This document shows positions 34,692 through 46,600 of a stretch of DNA of 64,000 nt, one piece after another. Below the pieces are notes generated by a model, which saw only the letters and a program-made list of their open reading frames with translations, searched no databases and was not told the origin of the DNA. The translations under genes and the position numbers were made by a program. Each line of letters begins with the position of its first letter. Position 1 is the first letter of the stretch. This stretch comes from Fallopia convolvulus (lineage: Eukaryota; Streptophyta; Magnoliopsida; Caryophyllales; Polygonaceae), in assembly GCA_964016875.1 (NCBI GenBank), contig OZ024724.1, positions 29,411,786-29,475,785 on the forward strand, written 5' to 3'.

Positions 34692-37394
34692 CTACTTCTT
34701 CAGGGCTTCGGCGGCAAGAGTGGCGGAATCCGGGGCGACTTCCGAGGCGTTGACGGCAGACCGCGCGGTAGCCTCAGGACTAGGGTCAGTAACGGCAGGG
34801 AACTGGGAGCTGGACACATCCGCCGCAGGCTGACGGTCTAGAACGATGACCTCCGGCTCCCCCTGAGCGGGATCTACCTCGGGAGGCGATGTGCTTGACA
34901 CAGTCCCATCCTCGTTGAGGAAGAACTCACATTCCCCCTCGGGGTCCTTCGATCCCAACTCCCCCATAGTTTCATCGTAGTTAGGGTTGAAGAAGACGAT
35001 CTGGGGATCGAGGTGCCCGTACTTGGCCACCGCCTGTTTGACGCCCATACGGACGGCCTGGTGGAACATCTTCCTCACGCTCTCCACCAGCACTGCCTTG
35101 TACTCTTCCGAGTCCACGTACTTGGGACCCGAGGCCTCGACCTCCTCGTTGAGCTAAACGATACGCCCTTCAAGGCACCTGATCTCCTCCTCGGACCTCA
35201 AAACCTCCGCCTCCTTCTCCTTAAAGAACTTGTGCTCGGCCCCGCAAGGCCTCGGCTTCGTCCCTCGCCTGTTTCTCCCCCTCCTTCGCCACCGCCGCCG
35301 CTCGAGCCTCGTTCCTTGCCGAAGCCTCCGCGACCTCAACCCGCTTCTTGGCCGCAGCCTCTGCGGTTTCGGAATGTTTCGTGACCTCAGCCAGTTCCTT
35401 GGCTTGCCTCTCGCATTCCTCGCCACGGGCTCGAAGCGCTGCCTCAAGTTTTTCTATTCTTGCGTGGGCGAGGATGACGCGGCTTCGGTTGTACTTTTCA
35501 AAAAAGTTGTGCTATAGATTTGCAAAAACGTGAGAAAAGAAATAATAGGGAAACACGAGTAAAACGTAGGAAAATGAAAGAAGCTTACCATTGCCGAGTA
35601 TCGAGCGGACTCGTCGTCAAGCGCCGCATCAGTAAGGTTGTTGGCCCATGCAACCTCCTCCTTCCATTCCCCCCTGGCCCATTCCAACGGGGCCCCCCTA
35701 ACCGGACCCGGATAGTGAAACTTGGCGGGATGGCGACCAGCAGCCTCGATGGCTCGCCCCTCATAGTTAAAGGCGGGGATGATGTTCCCCACGGATGTAC
35801 CTGGCTGCTGGTCGTCCGCCCGAGGTTTCATTTTCCTCTCCCCAGAGGGGGACCTCGCTTTTTTCCTCTTATGACTGGCTTTGTCGCCGGTCCCTCGAGA
35901 AGAATGGGACGACGTCTTCGCCGTTTCCCCTGGCGGCAAAGCCACCTCGGACTTCTTTCCCCCTTTGGGCGGCCCCGCAAAGTCCCATTGGGACGTCTTC
36001 GCGACGCTCCCCCTGGGCGGAACCCCCCAGCAGCCTTCCCCCCAGTCGCGGTCGTCGGAGGAGGTACGGGTTTAGGCTGCGTTGTGCTCGGCCTCGCCTG
36101 TGGGCTCGGCTCGTTGATGCTTATCCCCTTTGGAGCCCGGGGAGCCGGGGCCTTGGAACTAGAAGTCCCCGCTGTTTCCCCTTCGACTTCCAGGTAAGAG
36201 CGTGCAGAAGATCCACTGTCAGGAGAAAAAGCATAAAAAGCATGTTAGGAAGAAGTCAAAAAAAAATATAACGAGGTTTATAACCTCGTAACCTTACAAA
36301 GAAAAGAAGAGCAATCAGAAAGAGAATAAAATACCCTCTCCACCCTCGCGGGGAGGGAGACTGAGGCTCAGCCCGGCCCGCTCAAGCCGGTCCTGAGAAA
36401 GGTATATCTCATATGGCGCCTGGTACGCTGTAGCGTATCGAGCCTTGAGTGCCTGAAACTCGGCGACCTTGTACGGGCACACGCACCTCTCGAAGGTACC
36501 CGGCGCCACAGGAAAATTGAGATATCTCCCGCTGAGATCTCGAACCAAAAACCACTTAGGTTTCCATGTCCCGACATTCAATTGGGTCGTGGTGATCTTA
36601 ACGTTCGGCGTGCTGAGATTGATAAGGGAACACCGAGGTTCCCTCCTCGCTAAAACCAACGCCGACAAATCATCGCAATTCGGTTCATCCATGAGTTCGC
36701 GACTTCAAATCGTGTAGGCACACATCAGCCGCCAGGCATTCGGAAACAGTTGGGCGGGACAGACACCTATAGCCCACAAGTAATCCACGATGTGCTGGGC
36801 CAAAGGTAGCCTGCAGCCAGCTTGAAGACTGAAGAGGTGCACGACCGCGCACCTCACATAGGACGCCAAGGGCCGCCCCTCCTCCTCGGGGAGTGCCAGC
36901 TCGACTCCCTCAGGCCAAGGGAAGTCCTTAGCTATCTTCGCGAGGTCTTCCAACTTGAGGTCGGTGGCCATTCCCTTGGACAGATAACCCTCGGGGGTGC
37001 TCGTGCTCATAGGGATTCGTTCTTCAAGAACAACAGGGACGCCAGACATGGCATCAGTAATATAGGCCTCGGGAAAGCTCGGGGAAACGTAGGAGGCAGA
37101 GGCTGAGGCAATTGCCGCATCCAACCGCGCCTCAACCTCGGCGACGATCACATTGGGAGAAGAAGAGGAAGCCATTTCAACGCCGGAGTAAACACGAAGA
37201 CGAGGGAAGAGTTATTTGATCGAAGCAGCGGAGTCGCTAGAAGAAGGTTCGCTGAAAACCAATGAAGGAGAAATCGGGTTCTGGGAGTCACTAGGCTCTA
37301 CACTCCCTACGGACTCGGAGACCTCCTGGTAAAAATTCTTTTGAACGTTGAAAACAAAACCAGGCGGTGGGCTCGCAGAAGCTCTCCTAGGCAT
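34692..37394 (-). pseudogene. Antisense extra gene of element B (Transposase_28/PF04195-like, then coiled coil)
   Basis: Counterpart of the gene in A. Start ATG at 37394 (MPRRASASPPPG). The frame continues through a nonsense TAA at 37212-37214 and a TGA at 36705-36707 to the end of exon 1 near 36345. It carries HLFSLQAGCRLPLAQHIVDY, PAQLFPNAWRLMCAY and KPKWFLVRDL. Exon 2 begins after CTCCTGACAG at about 36218 and holds Ser/Pro/Lys-rich sequence and the EWKEEVAWANNLTDAAL block (35454-35945). An intron near 35590-35510 separates it from the coiled-coil exon, which has a slip near 35120-35150, then RKMFHQAVRMGVKQAVAKYG and EGECEFFLNEDGT to the stop at 34692. Matching gene structure in two copies argues for real past coding function. 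Confidence 0.72.
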
Positions 37395-38490
37395 GAAAGG
37401 GCGACGTCCAGGACGCGAAAGGCTAGAACATGGAAAAGAAACGGTCAGTAAGACACTGGGCGAGGTAACCAAAGAAAAAAGGAAAAAACCTACGAGCACG
37501 AGATCGTAACCTCGGAAGAAAAAGCACGAGATCGTAGCCTCGGAGGAAAAAAGCACGAGATTGTAGCCTCGGAGGAAAAAGCACGAGATCATAACCTCGG
37601 AAGGAAAAAAGCACGAGATCATAACCTCGGAAAGAAAAAAGCACGAGATCGTAACCTCGGAAGAAAAAACACGAGATCATGACCCCAGAAGGAAAAAAGC
37701 ACGAGGTCGTAACCTCGGAGGGAGAAACTACGCGAGGTCATAAGGGAGGAAGGCCACGTGGCACCCTAGAGGCTACTCTGACAAGATAGGACAGCGAAGG
37801 AGAATTTGAAGCGCCAAAAGAAAGGAAAGAGAAAGAAGAAGGCCAGCCAACGGTGGAAGCCCAAACGTCCCGTCAGTCAAACATCATGACGTTTGGGCTC
37901 CCAAGGGTTTCGAAATTCAAAAAGTGGCAGACGGAGGAACAGAAGTTCAACCGCCACCCAAACAAACAATGACCCCAAAAAACACAGCGGTGACCTCACG
38001 GTGGTGACTGCCCGGCACCACCGTCCCACCGCCACGACGCGGAGGAGAAACACCCGGCAAAGCACCGTCGTCCACCAAAAAAGGGAGGAGAGAAAGAAAA
38101 AATCAACAGCAAACAAACGAAAAACGAAACAGGAATAACGCCAGGCGACGCACAGAAACACCCGCCTCCTCACCGCCGCCGTCCCGCCACCGTGACACCG
38201 GCGCGAAACGCCAGGCGACACACCGTCGCCCATCCGAAGCACGAAATAAAAAAAAACAGGTGAAGGGAATCTAAAGCAAAAAACACCAAAAAGCGAGAAA
38301 AAAGAGAGTCGAGAACTTATTTGTTTAGAATCAGCGTGGAAGGATCGGTGATACGGCTGGAAAGCGGTGGAAGTTCGTCGGAAACCATCTCGAGAACCGT
38401 TCGCAGGGGACTAAGAAGACAAAGAGAAAGGAAGCAAAAAGGTTGAAGGAGAAGATGAAGGGGAAGCGTGTAAGATACGCCCTTATAAAG
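37395..38490 (-). promoter_or_regulatory. Promoter and intron-bearing leader of the antisense gene in element B
   Basis: On the minus strand a TATA box CTCTTTATAAGGGCG (38481-38487) precedes a pyrimidine-rich leader. The leader intron acceptor TGTTCTAG near 37427 is kept, but the donor seen in A is changed to ATAAGT near 38320. The region 37495-37740 is a short tandem of CACGAGATCGTAACCTCGGA words, also present in A. Confidence 0.5.
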
Positions 38491-38733
38491 AGCAGGTTTG
38501 GGCCTCACCTCACCCACGAAAGGCTTATTGGGCCTACCCCACCGAGACGGCTCATTAGTCTAAAGCACGAAGAACAAGCCCAAGAAAGTCCGCCCGTACG
38601 ATTAAAAGAGAACCCTAAGTGCAAGGCCTTGCGAAGAAAGGACCTCGCAAAAAGGAAGAAACCTTGCAGGATCCCCTCCTCGTACCCCGTGGCCCCAAGG
38701 AACTTATGACTTGTGGACCTCAGAGCGAGGTCC

Positions 38734-38749
38734 CCAAGCCATGGGGTTG
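38734..38749 (+). promoter_or_regulatory. Element B polypurine tract
   Basis: CCAAGCCATGGGGTTG directly before the 3' LTR, matching the same position in A. Confidence 0.6.
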
Positions 38750-39543
38750 TGATGATGTCCAAAACAGTAAAATAAGAAGTGGGCCCGGGGTACCAAAAAT
38801 AAGTAGGCCCAGAGAGATTCCCAAGGGCAATTCAGGGACCCACATCCAGACCCTTCGTTTATTTAAACAAAACTCATACCCTCGCGAGGTCTCCCAAATC
38901 CCCGGGACGAGGTCTAGACCTTGTCACCGACTCTACTGACACAGCCGCCCACCCAGACCAATCACAAGCGGCCTCATTCCCGAACCAATCACCAGAGACC
39001 TCATCCCCGAACCAATCACAAGCGGCCTCGTCCCCGGACCAATCAAAAACCCCTATTCCGGGCGTCCCACATCGGACCTTGGCCTAAACTCGGCTCCCTA
39101 ATTCTCTATAAATAGAGGAGAACCTCGTAGGAGTAATGGGTCGAAAAACCTCTTGAACTCAAGAACTCTCTTGCTTGTTAAAGATCGACGTGATAGAAAC
39201 ATCGTCAAAAAACCTCGCTACAGACAGGAGAAGTCCACAGAAAGACTTCAAGTCATACAAAGACCTCGCACACACTAAAGACCTCGCTACAAAATCTCAC
39301 AAAGCTCTCTACACCACGAACCCAAATCTACCTCGCCCTAGAGTCAACCTCGCAACATTTAGGTTTGATCTCGGAACTTCGTAGGAGGTCTAGGCGTAAT
39401 TCTCAAAGTTGTTCATCAGCCTCGTAGGTTTGTAACCTCGTTATTGGGAGAAAATCATAAATAAAGGAGCAAGTGTTTGCACTCTCAAATATAATAATCT
39501 TGTTCCTTGTCTCGTAGCGTAGCCGTTATTTTGGGTTTCATCA
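38750..39543 (+). repeat. Element B 3' LTR (794 bp)
   Basis: Begins TGATGATGTCC, ends TTTCATCA before the GTAAT duplication. Highly similar to the 5' LTR; TATA at 39107-39114. Confidence 0.94.
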
Positions 39544-39878
39544 GTAATAATATATGAACACACTTGTAATATATGTGAACGTATTATAAAAACCTCTGAA
39601 CTGAAAAATGTGATAATATCTGAACATGTCTTATAATAGTGTGAACATATGCATAAAATACTTGAACGTAACGTAAAAAAATCAAATTTCGTCTTTTTGG
39701 CAAAAACAAGCGAAACTAAGGAAATTAAAAAAAATATTTTTTTTATTTTTTTATTTTTTTCAAAATTACCATTTTGCCCCTATCTCTTCTAATCTTAGCC
39801 ATTCATTTCGCAAATCCAAGGGTCCTCATTTGTTCTTAGTTTTCATGATAAGCCTCATTTCCATGTGAATCAACAACC
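39544..39878 (+). repeat. Base-layer tandem repeat unit 3 (end) and start of right arm
   Basis: 39549-39715 finishes unit 3 of the ~0.3 kb repeat (TTTTTGGCAAAAACAAGC). About 39820-39878 is the inner end of the right inverted-repeat arm, complementary to 4465-4530. Element D then interrupts. Confidence 0.65.
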
Positions 39879-42786
39879 TGTAACACCCCTATTTTACAAC
39901 ATTGGGTATTACCGCCAGTGACCTCAGACTTTACCGTCCAAAGTCACCCAAGGCTTTTAGAATGATATAGAACAATTAAAATGCGGAATAAAACATAATA
40001 CATAAGTCGGAAAACATGCTCCCGAAGGAGACTTAATTCATTACAAAATGTCTTACATTGTCTTTAGCTTTAGGATTACTTGAAAACAAACACCAAATCC
40101 ATAATGTCTCGGAGATAGAGTAATATTAAAACTAAAACAGAAATAAAAGTACATCTTGAGCGATCTTGACTTCCTTCACCTCCCTTCACTTTGCCTTGCT
40201 ATGGTTTCCTGAATCTGACATAATTCGCGAGGGGCGATAGAATGCCAGGCAAACATGCGGAAAGAAGAATTAGTCTAGGATACTAAGCAAGCGGGATTAG
40301 AACTTCCCGAGGGTACTTTGGTAATTTCAACTTATCGGTGTAATGAGAGGATAAAGGGTTGTACGTGTTTACGATGGCTTGACTATGTGGAGCTAAGATA
40401 CGAGAATTAACGATAGCATATCCCGAAAGGAGTAGCTTGAAGAGCAAGAGAAGTACTACTAGATTGTAGTCTTCTTTAGAGTAGAAGGTATGTTGGGAAC
40501 TTTCATTTATTCAATCAAATCAAATACCACTCGCGCCCGTAATGGACCGAGGGCCGGATCGGTCATTAGAGACCGGTCCGATTTAGTCATTTTAGTTGTG
40601 CCTTAGCACTTATCTTATTTAGTGGTAAAAGACGTTCGCTTTCCATTTATGATTTAAAGAGTATGTGGTGGGACACAGATAATCCGAGCCACCCGAGGGA
40701 AAACTCCGTTTCCCGGCACTTAGCTAGAGTGCGCTCATCCCTCCTTGCAATCGGAGCGGATGGGATCATGATCCCGAAAGTCGTACTTCAAACGCGTAGG
40801 CACTTACGACTTAGTGGAGTTATGTAGAGGCGTTGGCTATCCCACGCCCCTCACTAGTTCGACATCGATCTCGAAACAAGATCGTAACAATCAAGATAAT
40901 AACCACACTAGCATAAATAATCCTAACAAGGAATATATAAAGCAATCTATGCTAACAATAGTCGTTATTTCTAGCAATCGATATTTCCTAGATTCATTTT
41001 TATTTAAGCATACAAGTCGTTCCCAACATCGAGAAATAGTATAAAGACGGATTAAAAGGGCACAAGGGGAAATTCCACTTGCCATAGCGTAATCGAGTTT
41101 AGCACGAGCTTTTGACGAAAATTAGGCGAGTTCCTACTATGAGCGAGGATTCCGACCTAATGATATAGAATTTACGAAAAAGCTCAAAACACGATTTTTA
41201 CTTTTAGAGTTCAAAATACCTCTTATACTATTTATAAGAGAGTTTACGTTTCTAAATTATTATAATAATAATTTAGAAAATGATTTTCCTAAAATAATAA
41301 TATTCCGTTATTATTATTTTAGTTTTGGTAATATCCTTATTATTCCGAAAATATCTTTATTAAAATAATTATCAATTTAATTCCTTTAAAAAGATTGTAC
41401 TTACTCTCACAATTCTTATTATCTAAAAAAAATATCATACTCATAGTTCCTTACTTAGAAGTTTCCTAAAATAGGATTTCCTAAGTTGCTTGATTAGGTA
41501 ACTTACTATTATTACTATATGTTACACTATCTTTATTTATAATATTTCTAGAATCCTTTTTATATTATAAAGTCTAAAAAAATACTCTCATGTCTTGTAT
41601 AAAATATATTCCTCCCTTATTGAACTCTCACCTTATGATCATAACTAATATTTTAATTTATTTGATTTATAAAACTAATATTTACCTTATATAAGAGGTT
41701 TCCTTTTTAAATAATTCACTTAATATATAATTACCTTAGGATCTTTGTAACATTCTACCTACATATTTAATTCACATTTTGGTCTTGTGACTAAACCTTA
41801 TACTAGGACCTAAGTCACTAACATATATTATACTAAAATTTATATATGTACATATTACTAAAAGTCCTTAATTTGTAGTAGTTTCTACACTTAAAAGTAT
41901 GCTAATTTCATATTTTTGTTTAGTAACGGATTTATTTCCTAAATATATTTATTATGACCAAATTTATAAACATGATATATTCTATAGTTTAATACATGCA
42001 TCAACTTCTAAAGTTCTTATATGATCAAGATGATAATATACATTATGATTTTGTAAGTTATGATTATTTTATACAACCTATTTATAATATAGATGTACAT
42101 GCAACAACTTTTATTTTTTTCTTTAGGGACTTTAATATTTATTTTATAAAGATCTATCTATTTTATAATAACATACTATCCATATATTAATGCAATATAT
42201 CTCTATGCTTCTAATTATTTCATAAGGTTTATTTATTTTAAGAAAGAGCATGCTACAAATAAATTAGTTCAATTTATTTAATTTCTCTACTTTAGCTTAA
42301 GTTACCAAGGTAACTTTAATTTGTTTCTAGTCTTATAACTAACAAGATCTTCCAACAATATTTTTATTTCTTATTTCCCTAAATAAATTTCTAATAATCC
42401 ATAAAAACTGTTTAAATTTGTAAATGCATAAATTAGATAAATAGGATTTAGGATAGGATTTTATACTTTTGGTATTCTGTGTTTTACAGAACACTGGAGA
42501 AAGAAAACAGGGGAGAGGGGTGGCGGACTCGGCGACACAACCAGGCGGCGGTGGCTCCGGCGTGGGCTCCGGCGGTCACAGGCGGGCTCGGCGTTGGGCT
42601 GGTGGTCCGGTCGGGCTCCAAGGGAGGTCCGGCGAGGGCTCCAAGAGAAAGAAGAGAAGGTTTGGATGTGTTTTAATGGAGGTATTTGGCTTGCAATGGG
42701 GCTGATTTTTTTGATGACTTAGAGTGTTCTTGCTAGAAGATGGAGAAGAGAGTTGAATGTGTGTTTGAAAAGGATGAATAGGAACC

Positions 42787-42794
42787 TATTTATA
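42787..42794 (-). promoter_or_regulatory. Element D 3' LTR TATA box
   Basis: Sense-strand GTCTATAAATAGGTTCC, identical in the 5' LTR at 53072-53079. Confidence 0.6.
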
Positions 42795-43084
42795 GACAAT
42801 TTGGTTGCATCCTTGATCCATGCCATGGTGATTGCACCAATGGAGGAGGAGAAGAAGGTCACCCATTGGTCAAGTTTGTGTTAGTTGAGGGTGATGGAAG
42901 GGTGAGGTAAGAAGGGTGATCTTGCAAGGAAGAGGGAGGTGGAAGAAGCTTCCATGGACATGCATTGGAAGGTAGTCCAATCTACGTAAATCACATCAGA
43001 CATAGTCTGATGTCTACTTTTTTTGTAAAAGATGAAGATTAATTGAGTTTAAGTTAATTAGAATGGTGTGATGTGGTAAGAAAT

Positions 43085-43174
43085 TGCCATTGGTCTAGTG
43101 GATGGGAGTGTGGGGCGTGTGAGGGTAGGATGCAAGAGATCTCGGGTTCAAACCCCGTCTCTTGCATTCTTTTT
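43085..43174 (+). other. tRNA-like / SINE-like Pol III promoter segment in element D LTR
   Basis: An A-box-like TGGTCTAGTGG (43091-43101) is followed 54 bases on by a consensus B box GGTTCAAACCC (43145-43155). An extended hairpin pairs GCAAGAGA with TCTCTTGC around the B box, and a T5 run follows at 43170-43174. The box spacing is too long for a tRNA gene but fits a tRNA-derived SINE head. Orientation is opposite to the retrotransposon. Confidence 0.5.
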
Positions 43175-43463
43175 ACAAGGTTTTGTAATTTGATTTTTAG
43201 GCCCTTATGTATTTTATTTTATGAATAAAATTCACTTCTAAATCATTATTTTAATTGATGTTATCTTCAATAAGATCCTCACTTTATTAAATTATATCCC
43301 TCGAGTTATTTTATTTAAGTTTTCGACTATAATCTTTTTATTGATAACCTTTTTCAAAAAGTATAGTAGATTTTAATTCGATTAAAATCCTCCTTTTAAT
43401 TTAGAGAAAATAATTGATAATAAACTTTATATTATAAAAACTTGGAATATCGCGGATATTAGA

Positions 43464-43500
43464 ATAGTACCCCCTTAAATATGTTTCGTCCCCGAAACAT
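43464..43500 (-). promoter_or_regulatory. Element D polypurine tract and adjacent hairpin
   Basis: Sense-strand TTTAAGGGGGTACTAT lies at the 3' LTR boundary. Next to it ATGTTTCG / CGAAACAT forms a perfect 8-base stem at 43481-43500. A second TTTTTAAGGGGGTACTAGA copy lies near 43576-43595. Confidence 0.7.
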
Positions 43501-43611
43501 AGAGGAAATAGGGCAGTACTGGGATGTAGAGACAAAAGCAATTACCGTTTTGAGATTTGTAAGGTTTCTATAGGATCTAGTACCCCCTTAAAAAGATTAC
43601 ACTAGTGGTAT

Positions 43612-46600
43612 TCAGGAAGACATTAACTCTGGGAAACGCTTTTGCATGTCTTGCTCGGTTTCCCAGGTTTCCCAAGTTGTACCCCCGTTGCCATCCTTGG
43701 ACCAGAGTACACGGACTAAGGGTACTTCTTTATTGCGCAATTGCTTGATTCGGTGCTCTACTATCTTGATCGGTCTCTCTTCGTAGGTGTCATCCGATTG
43801 GATCTCGACATCTTCGAAATTGATCACGTGGGATTCGTCGGGCACATACTTTCTTAAGAGCGACACGTGGAACACATTGTGCACAGGGTGAGCAGATGGC
43901 GGTAAAGCAACTCGATAGGCCAGGTTGCCGATTCTCTCTAGGATTTCGATGGGTCCTACATAGCGAGGATTAAGCTTGCCTCGCTTCCCGAAGCGGAATA
44001 CGCCCTTTGAAGGAGATACCTTGACGAAAACTTTATCTCCTACGGCAAACTCAATGTCTCGTCTTTTTAGATCTGCATAAGACTTCTGTCGACTCTGAGC
44101 GGTCAACATTCTTTGACGGATGAGGGCGACTTCGGAGGCAGTTTGCTCTATTAGGTCGGGACCTAAGAGAATCTTGTCGGCGTTATCGTCCCAACAGAGC
44201 GGGGAACGACATTTTCGGCCGTACAAGGCTTCGAAGGGAGCCATCTTGATGGAAGAATGCCAGCTATTGTTGTAAGTGAATTCTATGAGGTGTAAGCTGT
44301 CATCCCAACTTGTGGTACGGTCTAGCGCACAAGCTCGTAGCATATCCTTAAGAGTCATCCTTTCTGACTGACCATCGGTTTGAGGATGAAATGCTGTGTT
44401 GAATTTCAGTTCTGTGCCCATGGCCTCATGTAGTCCTTTCCAGAAAGAGGGCATGAATCTACCGTCCCGGTCGGAGACAATTGTCTTTGGAGTGCCATGG
44501 AGGCGAACTATTTCCTTGACGAAGACCGTTGCTAGCTTTGGAGCTTTCCACTTCTTCTGAATGGGGATAAAGTGAGCACTCTTGGTAAGCCGATCCACGA
44601 TGACCCAGATAGCATCTTTTTGCTTTTGAGTTTTTGGTAGGTCGATCACGAAATCCATTGCAATGTCTTCCCATTTCCATTGTGGCACTGGTAGGGATTG
44701 CAATTTTCCTCCAGGCCTTCTGTGCTCAATCTTTACCTTCTGGCAAACCAAACACTTAGATATAAACTCCGCGACATCTTGCTTCATGCTTGGCCACCAG
44801 AAATTTCTACGTACATCTTTGTACATTTTACTTGCTCCAGGATGTACTGAATAGGCAGATGAGTGGGCTTCTTTCAGGATAATCTTCCGAAGCTCGTCCA
44901 CGTCGGGCACACAGATCCGATTTTGGAACCAAAGGGAACCGTCATCTTGAATAACGAATCCCGGTGCCTTGCCTATTTGCACTTCGCCACTGATTCTGAT
45001 CAACATAATGTCGTCTGTCTGCTTCTCCTTGATTTCTGCAATCAATTCAGATTGAATCTCCAATGTGTTTAGGCATCCCTGTTGTCTTCCAAACCAAACC
45101 TCAATACCTTCTCTGATGAGTTCTTGCTGCAGCTTTGGTTGGGTGGTTAACATTGCTATCATGCCCTCTTGTTGCGTCTTTCGATTGAGAGCATCTGCTA
45201 CGACGTTAGCTTTTCCTGGATGATAGAGTAGCTCTATGTCGTAGTCTTTTAGTAGTTCTAGCCATCTCCTTTGCCTCATGTTTAGCTCCTTCTGTGTGAA
45301 CACATACTTCAAGCTTTTGTGATCCGTGTAGATCTGACACTTAACCCCGTACAAGTAGTGTCGCCAAATCTTTAAAGCGAACACTACCGCTGCCAATTCG
45401 AGGTCGTGCGTTGGATAATTTACTTCATACACCTTTAGTTGCCTTGATGCATATGCGATCACTTTCCCATTTTGCATGAGCACGCATCCCAACCCTTGCT
45501 TGGAGGCATCACTGTATACTACATAACCGTCGTGTCCATCTGGCAGAGTTAACACTGGTGCACTTGTGAGGCGCTTCTTGAGTTCTTGGAAACTCTCCTC
45601 ACATTTTTCATCCCACACAAACTTCTTGTGGGTCTTTCGGAGTAACTTCGTCATGGGAAGAGCGATCTTCGAAAACCCTTCAACGAATCTTCGGTAGTAC
45701 CCTGCGAGTCCTAGGAAGCTGCGAATTTCCTTCACATTCTTCGGTTGCTTCCATTCTGAGACTGCTTCAATCTTCCTTGGGTCCACCATGACTCCATCTT
45801 GATTGATGACATGGCCTAGAAAAGCCACTTCCATAAGCCAAAGGTCACACTTGGATAGTTTGGCGTAGAGCTGGTTGTGCCTTAGGATCTATAGCACAGT
45901 TCGGAGGTGTTCTTCATGTTCTGCTTGGTTCCCGGAGTAGATTAGGATGTCATCAATGAAGACAATGACGAACTTGTCGAGGTACTCATGGAAGCATCGG
46001 TACATCAAGTCCATGAATACCGCAGGTGCATTTGTTAGTCCGAATGGCATCACTACAAATTCGTAGTGGCCATAGCGGGTACGGAAGGCTGTCTTCGAAA
46101 TGTCTTCCTCGCGGATCCGAAGTTGGTGATAGCCTGACCTCAGGTCAATTTTGGAGAAAACTTTTGCACCTCTAAGTTGATCTAAAAGATCGTCTATCCT
46201 TGGAAGAGGATACTTGTTCTTGATGGTGACCTTGTTCAGTTCTCTGTAGTCAATGCACAAACGGAAAGTTCCGTCCTTCTTCTTTACAAATAGCACTAGT
46301 GCTCCCCACGGCGATGCACTTGGTCGGATGTAACCCTTCTCAAGCAGTTCTTCAAGCTGACTCTTGAGTTCTTTCATTTCCAGCGGGGCCATTCTGTATG
46401 GCACTTTAGAGATTGGGCCAGTACCCGGCTCGAGGCTTATTGAGAACTCGACTTCTCGTCGAGGAGGTAACCCGGGGAGTTCGTCGGGGAAGACGTCGGG
46501 GAACTCTCTGGCCACGAGGATCTCTTGGATGTTTACCACCTTCTTCTCTGTCGACTCTAGGTAGCAGAGGTACCCAACGCAGCCCTGACTTAGTAGTTTC

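Larger units (their letters stand above)
14759..39543 (+). mobile_element. Element B: Tat-like Ty3/gypsy retrotransposon with nested element C
   Basis: Two LTRs of about 793 bp (TGATGATGTCC...GGGTTTCATCA) with target duplication GTAAT (14754-14758 and 39544-39548). Order: LTR, gag, protease, RT, RNase H, [element C], archaeal-type RNase H, integrase, minisatellite, gene on the opposite strand, LTR. Without C it is about 12.2 kb. Gag-pol has four nonsense codons, one frameshift and one in-frame deletion; the antisense gene has two nonsense codons. It is thus non-autonomous now. Confidence 0.95.
39879..43463 (-). repeat. Element D 3' LTR (3585 bp)
   Basis: On the sense strand U3 begins at 43463. 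The expected TG start reads TC (plus-strand ATTAGA against ATTACA in the other LTR), a single change at the terminus. A TATA box TATAAATA (plus-strand TATTTATA 42787-42794) implies a transcribed R/U5 region of nearly 2.9 kb. GC-rich patch at 42495-42650. Confidence 0.94.

Noticed and set aside
40814..42705. Short plus-strand open frames inside the element D LTRs (also 51104-52990)
   Set aside because: Present in both LTRs because the LTR is duplicated, opposite to the element, with no recognisable domain; LTR sequence rather than genes.
43085..43174. A genuine tRNA gene
   Set aside because: The B box and T-arm look good, but the A-to-B distance is too long and no acceptor or anticodon stem can be drawn; kept only as SINE-like.
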